Positions 21,412-31,011 of a stretch of DNA of 64,000 nucleotides are shown one piece after another. The translations under genes and the position numbers were made by a program. Source of the stretch: Rhynchopus euleeides. Taxonomy: Eukaryota; Euglenozoa; Diplonemea; Diplonemida; Diplonemidae. The stretch lies in contig OY723264.1 in the NCBI GenBank assembly GCA_963210315.1, positions 1,364,001 to 1,428,000 of the forward strand, written 5' to 3'. The first letter of the stretch is position 1. Every line of letters begins with the position of its first letter. The notes under the pieces were generated by a model. That model saw nothing but the letters and a program-made list of their open reading frames with translations, ran no database searches and had not been told where the DNA came from.

Positions 21412-23007
21412 CCCTTTAAGTCCCAAGGCTATTTTGGGCCATTTTGGCCGATTTTTCTCCTTGGACACCAAGTTGCTTCAATTTTCGTTTTTCTGCCCGA
21501 CCCTGGCCGTAAATGAACGCGTTTGACTGAAAGATTCCACGATGGCCATTTTTTGGCCCCGAAAAAAATGTCTCTTTTTTCGCACGGCCAACAAACAGTG
21601 ATTTTGAGGGTGACAAAACGGCAGATTTTCGAAAGCAAAAATTTTTGGGTGCCGGGGCTCCCCAAAAAGTCATCCGAAGATGGCGTTATTGGAAAGAACG
21701 AGTCAAATTGCATCGACGAAAAAAAAAGTTCGGCCAAAAAGACTGAGAATGAAGCCACTGAATGGGCAAGGCGGTTTTTGCCTATGTTCAGTGCCTATTT
21801 TCCCTTTCAAACCGTGGGAAAACACCCGAAAAGGGGTTATTTCCTCAATCACTCGCAGGAAGTCTGTCTCAGACGGCTGCAAGAGCAACTGTTGTGATTC
21901 GCAGCAGTGCTGAACCAGAGAGAGTGTTCGCAGAGATGTCGCCCTGCGCTCGCTCTACTACCCCGTGATCCCGCCACCGACAGCCAGTGTCCGTCTACCC
22001 TCTCCTCGGAGTTCTCGACCAGATGTCGCCGCAGAGAGGACAGCACCCTTCGTCTCGTATTATTGCAGACTACTCGGTGCTGCAACTGCGCACGGAAGAG
22101 AGAAGCGCCTCGAATATGTTCTCCCCAAGTAGATCAGACACTCTTCTAGTTTAGCTTGGCTCAATCTGGGCACGGCCCAAAGCCAGGATAAGATATCACT
22201 CATGCCTGGGACCCCCCGTGTATAAGTCCCCCTCCCTTACCCCCGTGTTTAAGTCCCCCCCTGGGGGTCTGGCAGGGGGGGACTTAAGCACAGGTGGACC
22301 TAAACACGGGGGTGGGCCGGTCTGGAGGGTCATCAAGTGGCCGCGAGGCCACCTGGTGACCTCCAGGTGCTGTCAGAGTCGAAAAGGGGGGTGCCAAAAG
22401 TCCATCCGTACCAGAATAACCCCCTACGACGGAAGCGGAAGAGGTCTTCTTGGTCTCCACCGTGCCACCCCCGTGTTTAAGCCCCCCCTGCGTTTAGGTC
22501 CGCCCCCCCCGTGTTTAAGTCTCCCCCGGCCGAAAATCGTCTCCAAGGGGGGGACTTAAACACGGGGGGTCCCAGGTACATTTGACAGGCGAGGAATTGA
22601 CAATCAGGCACTCCCTTGCCTTCAGTTGACACGTGCACCACATCGGGGTGTATCTGGGCGGGTCTTGATTCCTTGGAAAGGTTCTCGAGTCCCCTTTACC
22701 GGATGGCTAGGGTCGGGCACAAAGACCCCCGGCAAAGTATGCCAGACCTTGTTGGGGTGTGCACAGAAAGCCAAGGGCCCAGAATGCTGTTTTCACCTGA
22801 AAACCCCTACCCGACCTGGGCCCAGATTCTCAGGGTTGACGGCGGGCAACCGACAGACAGATATCTCGTCGATTTTTGTTGTCGTGAAAAGAACTGTCCA
22901 AACCCTTTTCATGGTGCCCAGGGTTTGCCAAAAAGACAAAAATGCGTGCTAACAAAATGTGAACCGAAAGTGTAGGCGCAATATATTGCGCCTTGGGACT
23001 TAAAGGG
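21412..23007. mobile_element. PiggyBac-like non-autonomous element with TTAA duplication
   Basis: TTAA (21408-21411) precedes CCCTTTAAGTCCCAAGGC, and the exact complement GCCTTGGGACTTAAAGGG is followed by TTAA (23008-23011). TTAA targets and CCC...GGG termini are the hallmark of the piggyBac superfamily. The length is 1,596 bp. No piggyBac DDD transposase is recognisable; short frames (21523-21897 and 22616-22975, the latter with a Cys-rich tail) are not identified. A smaller inverted-repeat element is nested at 22205-22576. Confidence 0.75.
22205..22576. mobile_element. Small inverted-repeat element of CCCCCGTGTTTAAGTCCCCC words
   Basis: The ends CCTGGGACCCCCCGTGT and ACACGGGGGGTCCCAGG are complementary. 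Inside, CCCCCGTGTTTAAGTCCCCC or its complement recurs at least six times with small changes, so the element is again a set of short repeated words arranged head to head. No clear target-site duplication. Nested in the piggyBac-like element. Confidence 0.7.
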
Positions 23008-23065
23008 TTAAAACATTTAAAACATTTAAAACGTTTAATAGCTATTTATTACCGGTAATAATAAA

Positions 23066-23230
23066 GTACTTTATGGATTGAGGGTAATTACGTCCCCGAA
23101 GCAAGGTCCGAGGGTGTTTTGTTCCCCGAGGGAAGGCCCGAGGGCGAAGCCCGAGGGCCTTCCCGAGGGGAACAAAAACACCCGAGTACCTTGCTGAGGG
23201 GACGTAATTTCCCAAAATCCAGAAAGTACT
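23066..23230. repeat. Long imperfect palindrome (AGTACTTT ends)
   Basis: AGTACTTTATGGATT on the left pairs with AATCCAGAAAGTACT on the right; GTAATTACGTCCCC pairs with GGGGACGTAATTTCC. The core is GGAAGGCCCGAGGGC facing its complement GCCCGAGGGCCTTCC. The 165-bp unit could form a cruciform or a hairpin RNA. It lies just upstream of the tyrosine recombinase gene. Confidence 0.7.
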
Positions 23231-23261
23231 CAATTAGGACCGGTTATATGGTAGTTTGTTA

Positions 23262-24749
23262 ACGGTCCTGAAACCATTATAATCGGTTACCTGCAGAAAG
23301 CCTCCGTAGTACCAGAGCCACAACCTCCACAGATCACGCAACATCACACACATCATGCCCCGCGCCGCCGATCATGACAGCGACAGCAGCAGCAGCACAT
23401 CAAGTGACGGTGACCTCATGCCAGTCCGCAGCAGGAAGGCATACACCGATCGACTGACTGACTTCGAGGCGTACGTCGCTGAGGAGGCTCCCCGGGTTCG
23501 TTCCATGAAGACAATCTACTCCGAGAAGCACATCAAGGGCTATCTCAAGGCCAAGCTGCAGGGGGGTTCTGCCGCATCGTCAATCTGGAACTACTACTCC
23601 ATCATCAACTTCAAGGTCAAGATTGTCCACGGGAACATGATCAAGACAAAGATGCCACGCCTCCACCAGTACGTGAAGAATCAAACAAAGGGCTACACCA
23701 CCAAACAAGCCAAAACCTTCTCTTTTCAAGAACTGCAGGACTACATGGACAAGGGCACCGGGTCGCTGGCGAGCAAGCAGGATCGTGCGCTTGTGGTGCT
23801 GGCCTTCTTCGGTGGGATGCGCTGCGTTGAACTCCGCAACCTGTCGATCGAAAACATCACCGTCCAAGATGAGCAGATCAGCGTGAAGTTCTACGGTGCA
23901 AAGCAGGGAAGCGTCGCGATTGAACGGTCGTTTGTGGTCCCCAAGATGCTGAACGAAGAAGCTGTGTTCTACGACGTCCTCAAGGCCCATCTGGCCCACC
24001 TCTCTCTGTCGGACCTCGTGACGGGGCCTGTCGCAAGACGCATCAACAAGGCCGGCAGCGCGTTCCTCGCTTCGCCCATCGGGCGAAACCAATTCTACGG
24101 GCTGCCACGGAAGATTGCGCTGTGCCTGGAAAAGGACCCGGAGGGATACACCGGGCACAGCATGAGACGCTCCGCCGCGCTGGCAGCGGCCAATGGCGGC
24201 GCGTCCACCATGGATCTCCGCAGGCATTTCGGCTGGCGCGGAGAATCGACGCCGCAGCTCTACCTTGATGCATCCACGACACACCAGCGGAACGTCGCGC
24301 ACATGATGTCAAGCCAGCCTGCACAGGGGACGACGACGGGAGCGCCAAGCCAGAGCAGGGTGACTGTGGATCTGAACGTCAACCTGCCGAGGTGATGCCC
24401 TCTAGCCCCTGTGAAGTGTTGTAGCGAGTAGGAGCAATGTGGATCAAGCAAACTGGCCAGGACCTCGCCCCCACACCGCCCCTGCCCCCAGCCGCTTTTT
24501 CCAGGAAATAAAGATTTCCATTATTGCCCTCAATATTGCGGTAATAAGAAAGCTGAGTGTAAATAATGGATGAAGTCACTAAACCCAGGCTATATTCCTG
24601 TGACTGCTTTATTTCCTAGTTTTGATAAAAACTTTTTAATTACCGAATGGTCAATAATATCGCCTTTAAGTCTCGTAAAGTGGTTTATTATTACCTCTTG
24701 GCTTATGGACTTTCTGCAGGAAACCGGTAATAATGGTTTCAGGACCGGT
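23262..24749 (+). mobile_element. Crypton-like element with inverted arms
   Basis: A tyrosine recombinase gene is bracketed by inverted arms: 23262-23300 (ACGGTCCTGAAACCATTAT then CGGTTACCTGCAGAAAG) and 24711-24749 (CTTTCTGCAGGAAACCGG then AATGGTTTCAGGACCGGT). Cryptons usually lack TIRs, so these arms are either an unusual end structure or recombination sites. The outer limits are uncertain; ACCGGTAATAA text at about 23050 may belong to the left side. A possible poly(A) signal AATAAA lies at 24507-24512. Confidence 0.6.
23355..24395 (+). CDS. Crypton-type tyrosine recombinase
   Basis: 346 residues from ATG at 23355. After a Ser/Asp-rich start comes an N-terminal helical domain (about 25-115), then a catalytic domain with GGMRCVELRNL (Arg156), GAKQG (Lys183), TGHSMRR (His268, Arg271), HFGW (His291/Trp294) and the nucleophile in PQLYLDAS (Tyr303). 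All expected catalytic residues of a tyrosine recombinase are present, so the gene looks intact. It would cut and rejoin DNA through a covalent 3'-phosphotyrosine. No reverse transcriptase is nearby, which separates it from DIRS/Ngaro elements and favours a Crypton. Intron-free. A domesticated host recombinase is less likely given the repeat-rich setting. Confidence 0.8.
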   Translation: MPRAADHDSDSSSSTSSDGDLMPVRSRKAYTDRLTDFEAYVAEEAPRVRSMKTIYSEKHIKGYLKAKLQGGSAASSIWNYYSIINFKVKIVHGNMIKTKMPRLHQYVKNQTKGYTTKQAKTFSFQELQDYMDKGTGSLASKQDRALVVLAFFGGMRCVELRNLSIENITVQDEQISVKFYGAKQGSVAIERSFVVPKMLNEEAVFYDVLKAHLAHLSLSDLVTGPVARRINKAGSAFLASPIGRNQFYGLPRKIALCLEKDPEGYTGHSMRRSAALAAANGGASTMDLRRHFGWRGESTPQLYLDASTTHQRNVAHMMSSQPAQGTTTGAPSQSRVTVDLNVNLPR

Positions 24750-24838
24750 AATAAAACGTAAAGTTTTAAATGGGGGCTAACAACAATGGCCCCCCCCCCC
24801 CTAGCAGGGTTCAAAAATACGCGTATTAAACGTATTAT

Positions 24839-24874
24839 ACGTATTCGTATTAATACGTATTAATACGAATACGT
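24839..24874. repeat. Perfect 36-bp palindrome of ATACGTAT words
   Basis: The half-site ACGTATTCGTATTAATAC is followed exactly by its complement, centred on ATACGTAT. More ATACG words flank it (AATACGCGTATTAAACG before, GAAATACGTGGG after). It follows a C-homopolymer and TAGCAGGG, which may be the end of an element continuing rightward; no partner end was found. Confidence 0.75.
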
Positions 24875-25497
24875 GGGGGGTATTTTCCTGAAATACGTGG
24901 GTTTTTGGTTCAGCCCCCTGAGTTGTGCTGTAGACCCCCTCCTGGGCTCGCAACCTGTCGGCTGCAGAGGCCGGACCCGCGCTATTAAGAGCACGGAGCA
25001 ACCATGTGTCGAGCGGAGCTGAAATGGGGCATTCGTAAGCACGAAGGAGGCCCTGCAAACCCGGCCTTCCTGCACCTGAAGGGTACCCGCAACGCCAGGT
25101 TGAGGCGTCAACCGACCCTGCGCCCTCGCCAGGTGGCAGAACAGGCGAAACCAGATCAACTGAGTGGCGATACCTGGTCAACTGAGTGCTTGTACGAGGT
25201 GCCACCCTGAAGGTGGCCCTTGGCATCAAGGAGAGCGTCGGCCGAGGGGTCGACGAAAAGCTGAAGAAGGCGCTACTGGCACTGGATCCCGCGGGGTATA
25301 CGGAGGTCACCGCCACACAGGCAACCTCCGCTGACAACGTCCAGGAGACGTTATCCGAGGGGATCACAACGGCACTAGAGATCTGTGTCACGGGATCCAG
25401 GCGCCCACTCTCCCTCGACGGTCTGGGGATTGTTGTTGGGTATGGTGTCGTTTCCTGCAGCTGCAAAAAAGCGTAGCAACTGTGCTTCCTTCTTCCT
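24875..25497 (+). other. Old coding-like sequence, no intact gene
   Basis: Short plus-strand frames (notably 25186-25476, with LKKALLALDPAGYTEVTATQ) have ordinary composition but no start context or domain that can be named. The stretch reads as remnants of one or more genes. Confidence 0.3.
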
Positions 25498-25595
25498 TAA
25501 TGATGCGTTGACGCTTCCACCCGGAGGAGCTGAAGCAGGCACCGCTTAATGATGCGTTGATGCTTCCACCCGACGAGCTGAAGCAGGCACCGCGC
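25498..25595. repeat. 50-bp tandem duplication
   Basis: TTAATGATGCGTTGACGCTT and the following text to GCAGGCACCGC is repeated immediately with few changes (25498-25547 and 25548-25595). The second copy runs into an open frame rich in Ala, Pro and Lys (to 25754, ending ELLEFGVPA) that is not recognised. Confidence 0.7.
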
Positions 25596-25754
25596 CAAAG
25601 GGCACCCCCAAAGAGACCTGCAAAGACTGCGTCGAAACCCGCACCGAAGGCTGCCAGCGCTGCAGCACCTGAAGAACCTGCAGCACCTGAAGCGCCTACA
25701 CCCTCACTGACCCCGGAACAGCAAGAACTCCTTGAGTTTGGGGTCCCGGCATAG

Positions 25755-26407
25755 AGACAGAGAATGGCTGAGTAAATCAAAAAATGAGACCCCCCCCCCC
25801 CCTTTTCACTACGCACAAACTACGCAATATGGGGTCGTCAGGGGCACCATTAAATATAAAAATATGTTGGAAAAAACCTTCCTAATCCGGCGATTTATAG
25901 GGGGACCCTTTTCGAATTTTTTTTTGGGGAAGGGGTAAATTGAACGTTTTTGGCCATTTGAAGCCACTGCGAGCATTCCCGGGCCTCGGAAATCAGATTT
26001 TTGCCCCTGAAATGCGGTACCGGTCCGGACGAAAATCCGAAAAATTCGCGCCAAAAAATGACCCCCAAAGCTGCGGTCTGGGTCCAAAGGATTTGTGCCA
26101 AGGGCCGTTATGGACACCCCGTAAACCCTTCTGGGACCAAAAAGTGCACGAAAGGGGTTAAAACGGCCTAATTCGTTGATTTGTTGCATTTCCCAGCCAA
26201 AAATCGATTTTTTGGCTTGGCGAGTAGTTGGCGAAAATCGCGAAAAATCCCAAAAATATCGATTTTTCACAGAGGCCCAAAAACGTGTTCCTGGGTGGAA
26301 AATGGGACCAAAAACCGGGTTCTGGCCATTTCTGGGTGGTTTTTCGGGGTTTCCAGACAATGTTCGCCATTTTTCTGCCCGAAACCCCAGCCTGCTTGCA
26401 TACACGT
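25755..26407. other. Intergenic, contains ATAGGGGGACCCTTTTCGAA motif
   Basis: Sequence dominated by AAAAATC/GATTTTT words. At about 25888-25916 it carries ATAGGGGGACCCTTTTCGAA plus a T-run, nearly identical to 18199-18226, then TTGGCCATTTGAAGCC, also echoed there. This is probably a fragment of the same repeat family. No gene. Confidence 0.5.
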
Positions 26408-26564
26408 TAAGTCGAATAAATTAGACATAAGCAGAAGAGCAACATCATCATGTTCGTGAGAATGTCACCCCCCAAGCGGAGGCCGAGGGTGACATTCTCT
26501 CGGGGTACCCTAGGTAAGTCTAATAAACTAGACATAACCAGAAGACCAACATCATCATGTTCGT
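26408..26564. repeat. 51-bp direct repeat enclosing a hairpin
   Basis: TAAGTCGAATAAATTAGACA then AACATCATCATGTTCGTG (26408-26458) recurs with few changes at 26514-26564. Between them GAGAATGTCACCC and GGGTGACATTCTC form a hairpin. Direct repeats flanking a hairpin could be an insertion with an unusually long duplication, or a duplicated site. Confidence 0.65.
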
Positions 26565-28595
26565 GCTAGCACTTTGTGCGCCAAAAAACAGGTTACGCTC
26601 TTCATTTGGCTGCGTTCAACGAAAAAAAGACACTTCTTTCTGGAGTTTAGCTAGCACGATTCAGTTGGTCAAATCATTTGTCTGGTTTCTTCTGCCCCCC
26701 ACCCCCGTGCAAGGTCATGTGCCCCATCCCATCGCTTGTTGTCTTGATTGCAGGGCTCCGCACTTTTTTGCTGTGCATGCTTGCGCTTCTCGCCTCCACA
26801 CACCACCCTGGGGGGAGGGACAGAGGGCGGAGGGGGCTACACACTTACACAACCGATTCGGTCAAACAATGCCACGTCATCCCCATTGGGGTCCTGGACC
26901 GCGGCGTCTCTCCCAGCGAATTGGTGTCGTCATCAGGCAGGCTAAGTAGTTGTCTACACAGGACATTGGTTTTAAGGGGGTCTGAGTTCTGCGGAACTGG
27001 CTTCAAGGGACGCCCCCTCGTAATGACTGGGTGGATGGAGCCAAGTAATACCAGGTGGTCGGACACCGGAACTCTCGGCATTTATTAGTCGCGGGAACTG
27101 TGTCCGTGTGGTCGGGTGTGACCCCTTCCGATTCCACTGATTCCACTCTTGAACATGTAGTGTTGAAAGATACTTGGTGTTCTGATGTTTTACAGGGTAC
27201 TTGACAAAGGAAAGAGGGTGGTCAGTCTTGTGATCCACCCTGAATCCTTCCTGTGAGCAGCAGATCCACAACACCTCGACTTCTTTCAGCGGCTGTATTG
27301 ATATTGCCTGACACAGCAAACATGATTCAATTGGAGGAACAAGCCTCGTACACCAGCGGCCCAAAAGGTGGATTCCATGTATGGTTTTAGGATTTCCCTT
27401 ACTACTGATGGTGTAGAGACTACAAAGCCTGACCTGATGACGCCGCCATGAACCTGGGAGACACGCCGCGTGAGAAGGGACCTCGGTGCGGGGTGGCGTG
27501 AAGATCCTGCCTGAGTGCCCTCGTCGGGACCCGCGGTAAACCGTGGCGTTCCCCCCGAGGCAAGTCCAGGACGAAGGTTGCAGATAACCGCTGCACCTCT
27601 TCGTCCGAAAGGAGCTCACAGGATAGGGGAACTGCCCACACCCCACTCACGACAGTGTATCCGAAAGGTGCACTGCGCGTGTGGTGGCGGTGTCGGGTCC
27701 AGACCCACCTCGTTCCCCCATGCCCGTCAGTTGTTGCCCCTCCAGGGGTGGCTGCTGTCTGGCATGGGGGGCGCCCTCCCTGCCTTGCAAGGAAAAATGT
27801 AGAACGGCATGCTGCCCGTTTCTTCATTTTTTTACCTTGCCTGGCAGGGGGGGCCCACCCTCACGGGGGGAAAAAGAGGAACGGCATGCTGCCCGCAGGT
27901 GTGGCTCTATTTTGGGGGTATTTTGGCCAATTTTCGAAATCCTATTTTGGTTTTTTTGCACTTTTTTTGGGTGCTTTTTTGCACGATTTCTGTGCCTCAG
28001 ACACAGATTTTGGTGTGATTTTTGCGCTATTTTGATTCACTCGGCCTGACCGATGCATACGATTCGAAAAAATGGCGAAAAAATCGCTATCAACAACGGT
28101 GAACGAATGGAGGTAGATGGGGAAGTGGGAGGACACATCACGCCCTCTCACTGATCGCCATCTGTACACTACCTCTCTGTTCAAGGCGGTCAGTGTCACT
28201 TGATGGCGCTGCACACAAATCACTGCTACATCCCAGGGCGCCTTCCCTTGTGAGAATAGCGGAACTTCTGCGGTTGCAGTTTGGTGGTTGAGGCCGGCGG
28301 TGATATCACTTTGGTGACTGTGCTTCCTTCCCCCTGAGCTCGATCAGATCCAGGTCGACCTGGTGCTGCGTGGCTCCTGGTGTGCCATCTCTTGCATGCC
28401 ACGGATGCCCACCAAGTCGAACCCGAAACATGACGACCCTTTCGAGATGTCATGGCCGCAAGCCCGCAAACCCGATCGCATTCGCAAGGTGGTTCGTCTC
28501 TTAGAGATCAGTGCTCGGGCCCAGCCTTCCGCGAGGGTGCTGGAACCGCAGCCCCGTACGCGCAAGGACTTGGCTCCAAGACCAGGCACATGCCA
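26565..28595. other. Intergenic, about 2 kb, no gene recognised
   Basis: Open frames occur on both strands (for example 26972-27646 minus) without recognisable domains or convincing codon use. AACGGCATGCTGCCCG occurs twice about 80 bp apart (27802 and 27880). From 27900 to 28060 the sequence is T-rich. Confidence 0.45.
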
Positions 28596-28815
28596 CAGGG
28601 GGGTGTGGGGGGCGGAGCCCCCCAGCCGCCGGAGGCCACGGTAGCGAACGTCTGTTGGCCTGGCTCCATAGTCGCATACGCTCAAGTACAACACAACTGA
28701 CAGATAGCACATGTCGCATGGGGGGACGATAAATTGTCGCGCAAAGACACGCCACAGGGGGGTCTGGGGGGCGGAGCCCCCCAGCCGCCGGAGGCCACGG
28801 TAGGGAACATCTGTT
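28596..28815 (+). repeat. GGGGGGCGGAGCCCCCC hairpin repeats, copies 2 and 3
   Basis: Two copies in the same orientation (28596-28655 and 28754-28815), each preceded by GCCACAGGGGGG and ending in CCACGGTAG with GAAC. The linker differs from the linker of the paired copies at 33.7 and 63.6 kb. Confidence 0.85.
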
Positions 28816-28876
28816 GGTTTGAGCTCGAGAGCAAGCCTCTCACACCGCCCTCCGACCCCCCTCTCCACCCCCCAGG

Positions 28877-29190
28877 TGCAACATTTTTTTGCACCCGGAA
28901 AATGTGTTCTTTTGACTGTTTGAGCACATCCAAGACCGGGAACATAGAAGAATTCTGCCAATGCCAAGTAGGGTCACAATAAAACCCAAAGGAAAATGGT
29001 GCAAAAAAGTAGTGACCACCACCCCCATCCCCACCTCCGGGTGCAAAAAATTTTTTGGCCACGGAAAATGTGTTCTTTTGAATGTTTGAGCACATCCAAG
29101 ACCGGGAACATAAAAATTTTCTGCCAATACCAAGTAGGGTCACAATAAAAACCAAAGGAAAATAGTGCAAAAAAATAGTGCAAAAAAATA
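28877..29190. repeat. Tandem duplication of about 165 bp
   Basis: GTGCAA...GGAAAATGTGTTCTTTTGA then GAGCACATCCAAGACCGGGA and AAGTAGGGTCACAATAAAA is present twice in tandem, starting about 28877 and 29040. Each unit carries GTGCAAAAAA/TTTTTTGCAC words that can pair. No coding potential. Confidence 0.75.
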
Positions 29191-29479
29191 TTTTTTCCCC
29201 AAATTCCTATTTTCATTCCGTGAAATAGATACACGCCTGGCTGCCCGTTCACTCTTTTTTCCTCCCGTCGTGGGTGGGCCCACTTCCGGCCATAAAATTG
29301 GCCGGAAATTTTTTTCAGCAAAAAATCCATTTTTTGCTGAAAATAGAAAAAATATTTTAAAATATTTTAAAATATTTTTTGGCAAAAATATTTTTGAAAA
29401 TATTTTTTGAAAGTTGCAAACATAAAAAAATATTCTGGAATATTCTGGCCCAAAACATATGTTTGGGGCACTATGCCTA
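29191..29479. repeat. AT-rich stretch with hairpins
   Basis: TTCCGGCC and GGCCGGAA pair at about 29285-29308. TTTCAGCAAAAAAT pairs with ATTTTTTGCTGAAA at 29313-29343. Then follow several AATATTTT repeats. No gene. Confidence 0.65.
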
Positions 29480-31009
29480 GGGGGGGTCATAAGCCCGTAC
29501 AAAACCAAAATTTTCGACATACCATCAGAGCCGCCCTAATACCTGATCTGACCCGAAAATCCGACCCATACCCCCCCGGAAACTGTCTGGGGCCCACTTG
29601 TGACACCTGATACGCACTTTTGTGATGATTTTTTGGGGTCCTAAAAAATGTACCTCAGTTTCGTACCTTGCCTTTGTACCTGAACCACTCCCGACCGCAT
29701 TATTTCGTTCTTTGCAAGGGAAGGGTGTCACTACGCTCACTCAGCACGCCGAGCAACACATGCCGCGTGCCTAGGGCCTCGCAGAGGTGTCAGATGCTGC
29801 TGCAGAGGAGTACCTTGCTCGAAAGACGCTCGCCAAACGGGAGATGTGCGGGGTCTCGGCAGAGAGCGTTGTGGCAGACCTGCGTAAAAAGAAAACGGCA
29901 CACGACATCGGTGAGGCGACATTATTTCGGGCGCTCCGTCGGGCTGGGTACATAGGAGAGCGAGTGGGACGTGGTGACGACAGATATATGCAGTGGTGCA
30001 TCAACTGCACGCACGTGCGGGAAAAGCGGCGTTCCTTGCTAGTCAAGAAAGATGTCACCTGCACTCCTACTCCTCCCACTCCTCCTGCTCCTACCCCCAC
30101 ACCAACTGATGTGGGCAGTGAGAGTGATGGCAGCTCCAGAGCAGCAGATGATCTAGGAAGCAATGAGCGGGTCAGCCGGGCAGACTACCTCAGTCTGTAC
30201 CGGAAGTACGAAGCGTTGCGGGCCCGCCACCACCGCCTCCAGGAGAGGACCCGAGGGTTGAGAGTAGGGTTGTACAACGCCAGGGGAGGGTATTCCCCTG
30301 GCGTTGAGACATCCCTGGCGACCTTGCGGTCGCACTGTGTGGGGGCTGAGTCGGCAGGCAGATGCCGATCCAATGACCTTGTTGAGTCCCCACATGGTAC
30401 ACTCTCATACGTGTTGTCGAGACTGCGTGGTGTGCATATCCTGCGGGGCGCAAATTACACAGCACAATCATAACCACTTCGGCTCTCAGGGCGTACAATA
30501 TCCCAATCGTGCCTTCACAGGCTAAGATCGACGAAGCAAAAGCATCTACAACGCTGCCTACTAATGCCGATGCAGCCTCCCAGGCGTACGAAGTACTCAC
30601 AATGACCCATATGCGATCGAAGTACTACACCCAGAAGGTGGCTGAACTCATTCTGCTGACGCAACAACACAACATTCCCACTAATCAGGTCAAGAAAGAC
30701 CTTGCCGAGGCACTGGGGAAGGCAACATGCGTGCCACCTGAGCCAGAACCACCGCAGAAAAGGCAAAGAACGAAATAATGCGGTCGGGAGTGGTTCAGGT
30801 ACAAAGGCAAGGTACGAAACTGAGGTACATTTTTTAGGACCCCAAAAAATCATCACAAAAGTGCGTATCAGGTGTCACAAGTGGGCCCCAGACAGTTTCC
30901 GGGGGGGTATGGGTCGGATTTTCGGGTCAGATCAGGTATTAGGGCGGTTCTGATGGTATGTTGAAAATTTTGGTTTTCGTACGTTTTTAGGGGGGCTTAT
31001 GACCCCCCC
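29480..31009 (+). mobile_element. TA-flanked G7-TCATAAGC element with about 240-bp TIRs and its own gene
   Basis: TA, GGGGGGGTCATAAGCCC begins the element and GGGGGGCTTATGACCCCCCC, TA ends it. The arms 29480-29719 and 30769-31009 are nearly identical inverted repeats (both include CATTATTTCGTTCTTTGC or its complement). TA flanks and G-run plus TCA ends resemble those of the pogo-like element and two other elements here. The right flank is a C-homopolymer. A spliced gene of unknown type fills the middle and ends inside the right arm. No DDE transposase is seen. Confidence 0.8.
29844..30778 (+). CDS. Element-encoded protein with helix-turn-helix-like and coiled-coil regions, unrecognised
   Basis: Two plus-strand frames join plausibly through an intron: exon 1 to 30263 (AGA|GTAGGG), exon 2 from 30521 (CTTCACAG|GCTAAG), in phase. 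The first in-frame ATG is at 29844; the open frame begins earlier after a stop at 29772, so the true N-terminus may be upstream or spliced. From 29844 the product is about 225 residues: a basic N-terminal domain with GEATLFRALRRAGY, reminiscent of Tc1-type helix-turn-helix; a Thr/Pro run; RADYLSLYRKYEALRARHHR, a likely coiled coil; and a C-terminal basic tail PPQKRQRTK, a possible nuclear signal. The intron contains a GCCAGGGGA/TCCCCTGGC hairpin. No catalytic triad. It may be a DNA-binding accessory protein or the remnant of a transposase N-terminus. Confidence 0.5.
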
Positions 31010-31011
31010 TA

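Noticed and set aside
23262-24749. DIRS or Ngaro retroelement
   Set aside because: Only a tyrosine recombinase is present; no reverse transcriptase or RNase H could be found within or beside it.
25809-26405. 198-residue minus-strand frame
   Set aside because: Low-complexity Phe/Arg-rich translation of GATTTTT/AAAAATC sequence with no recognisable motif.
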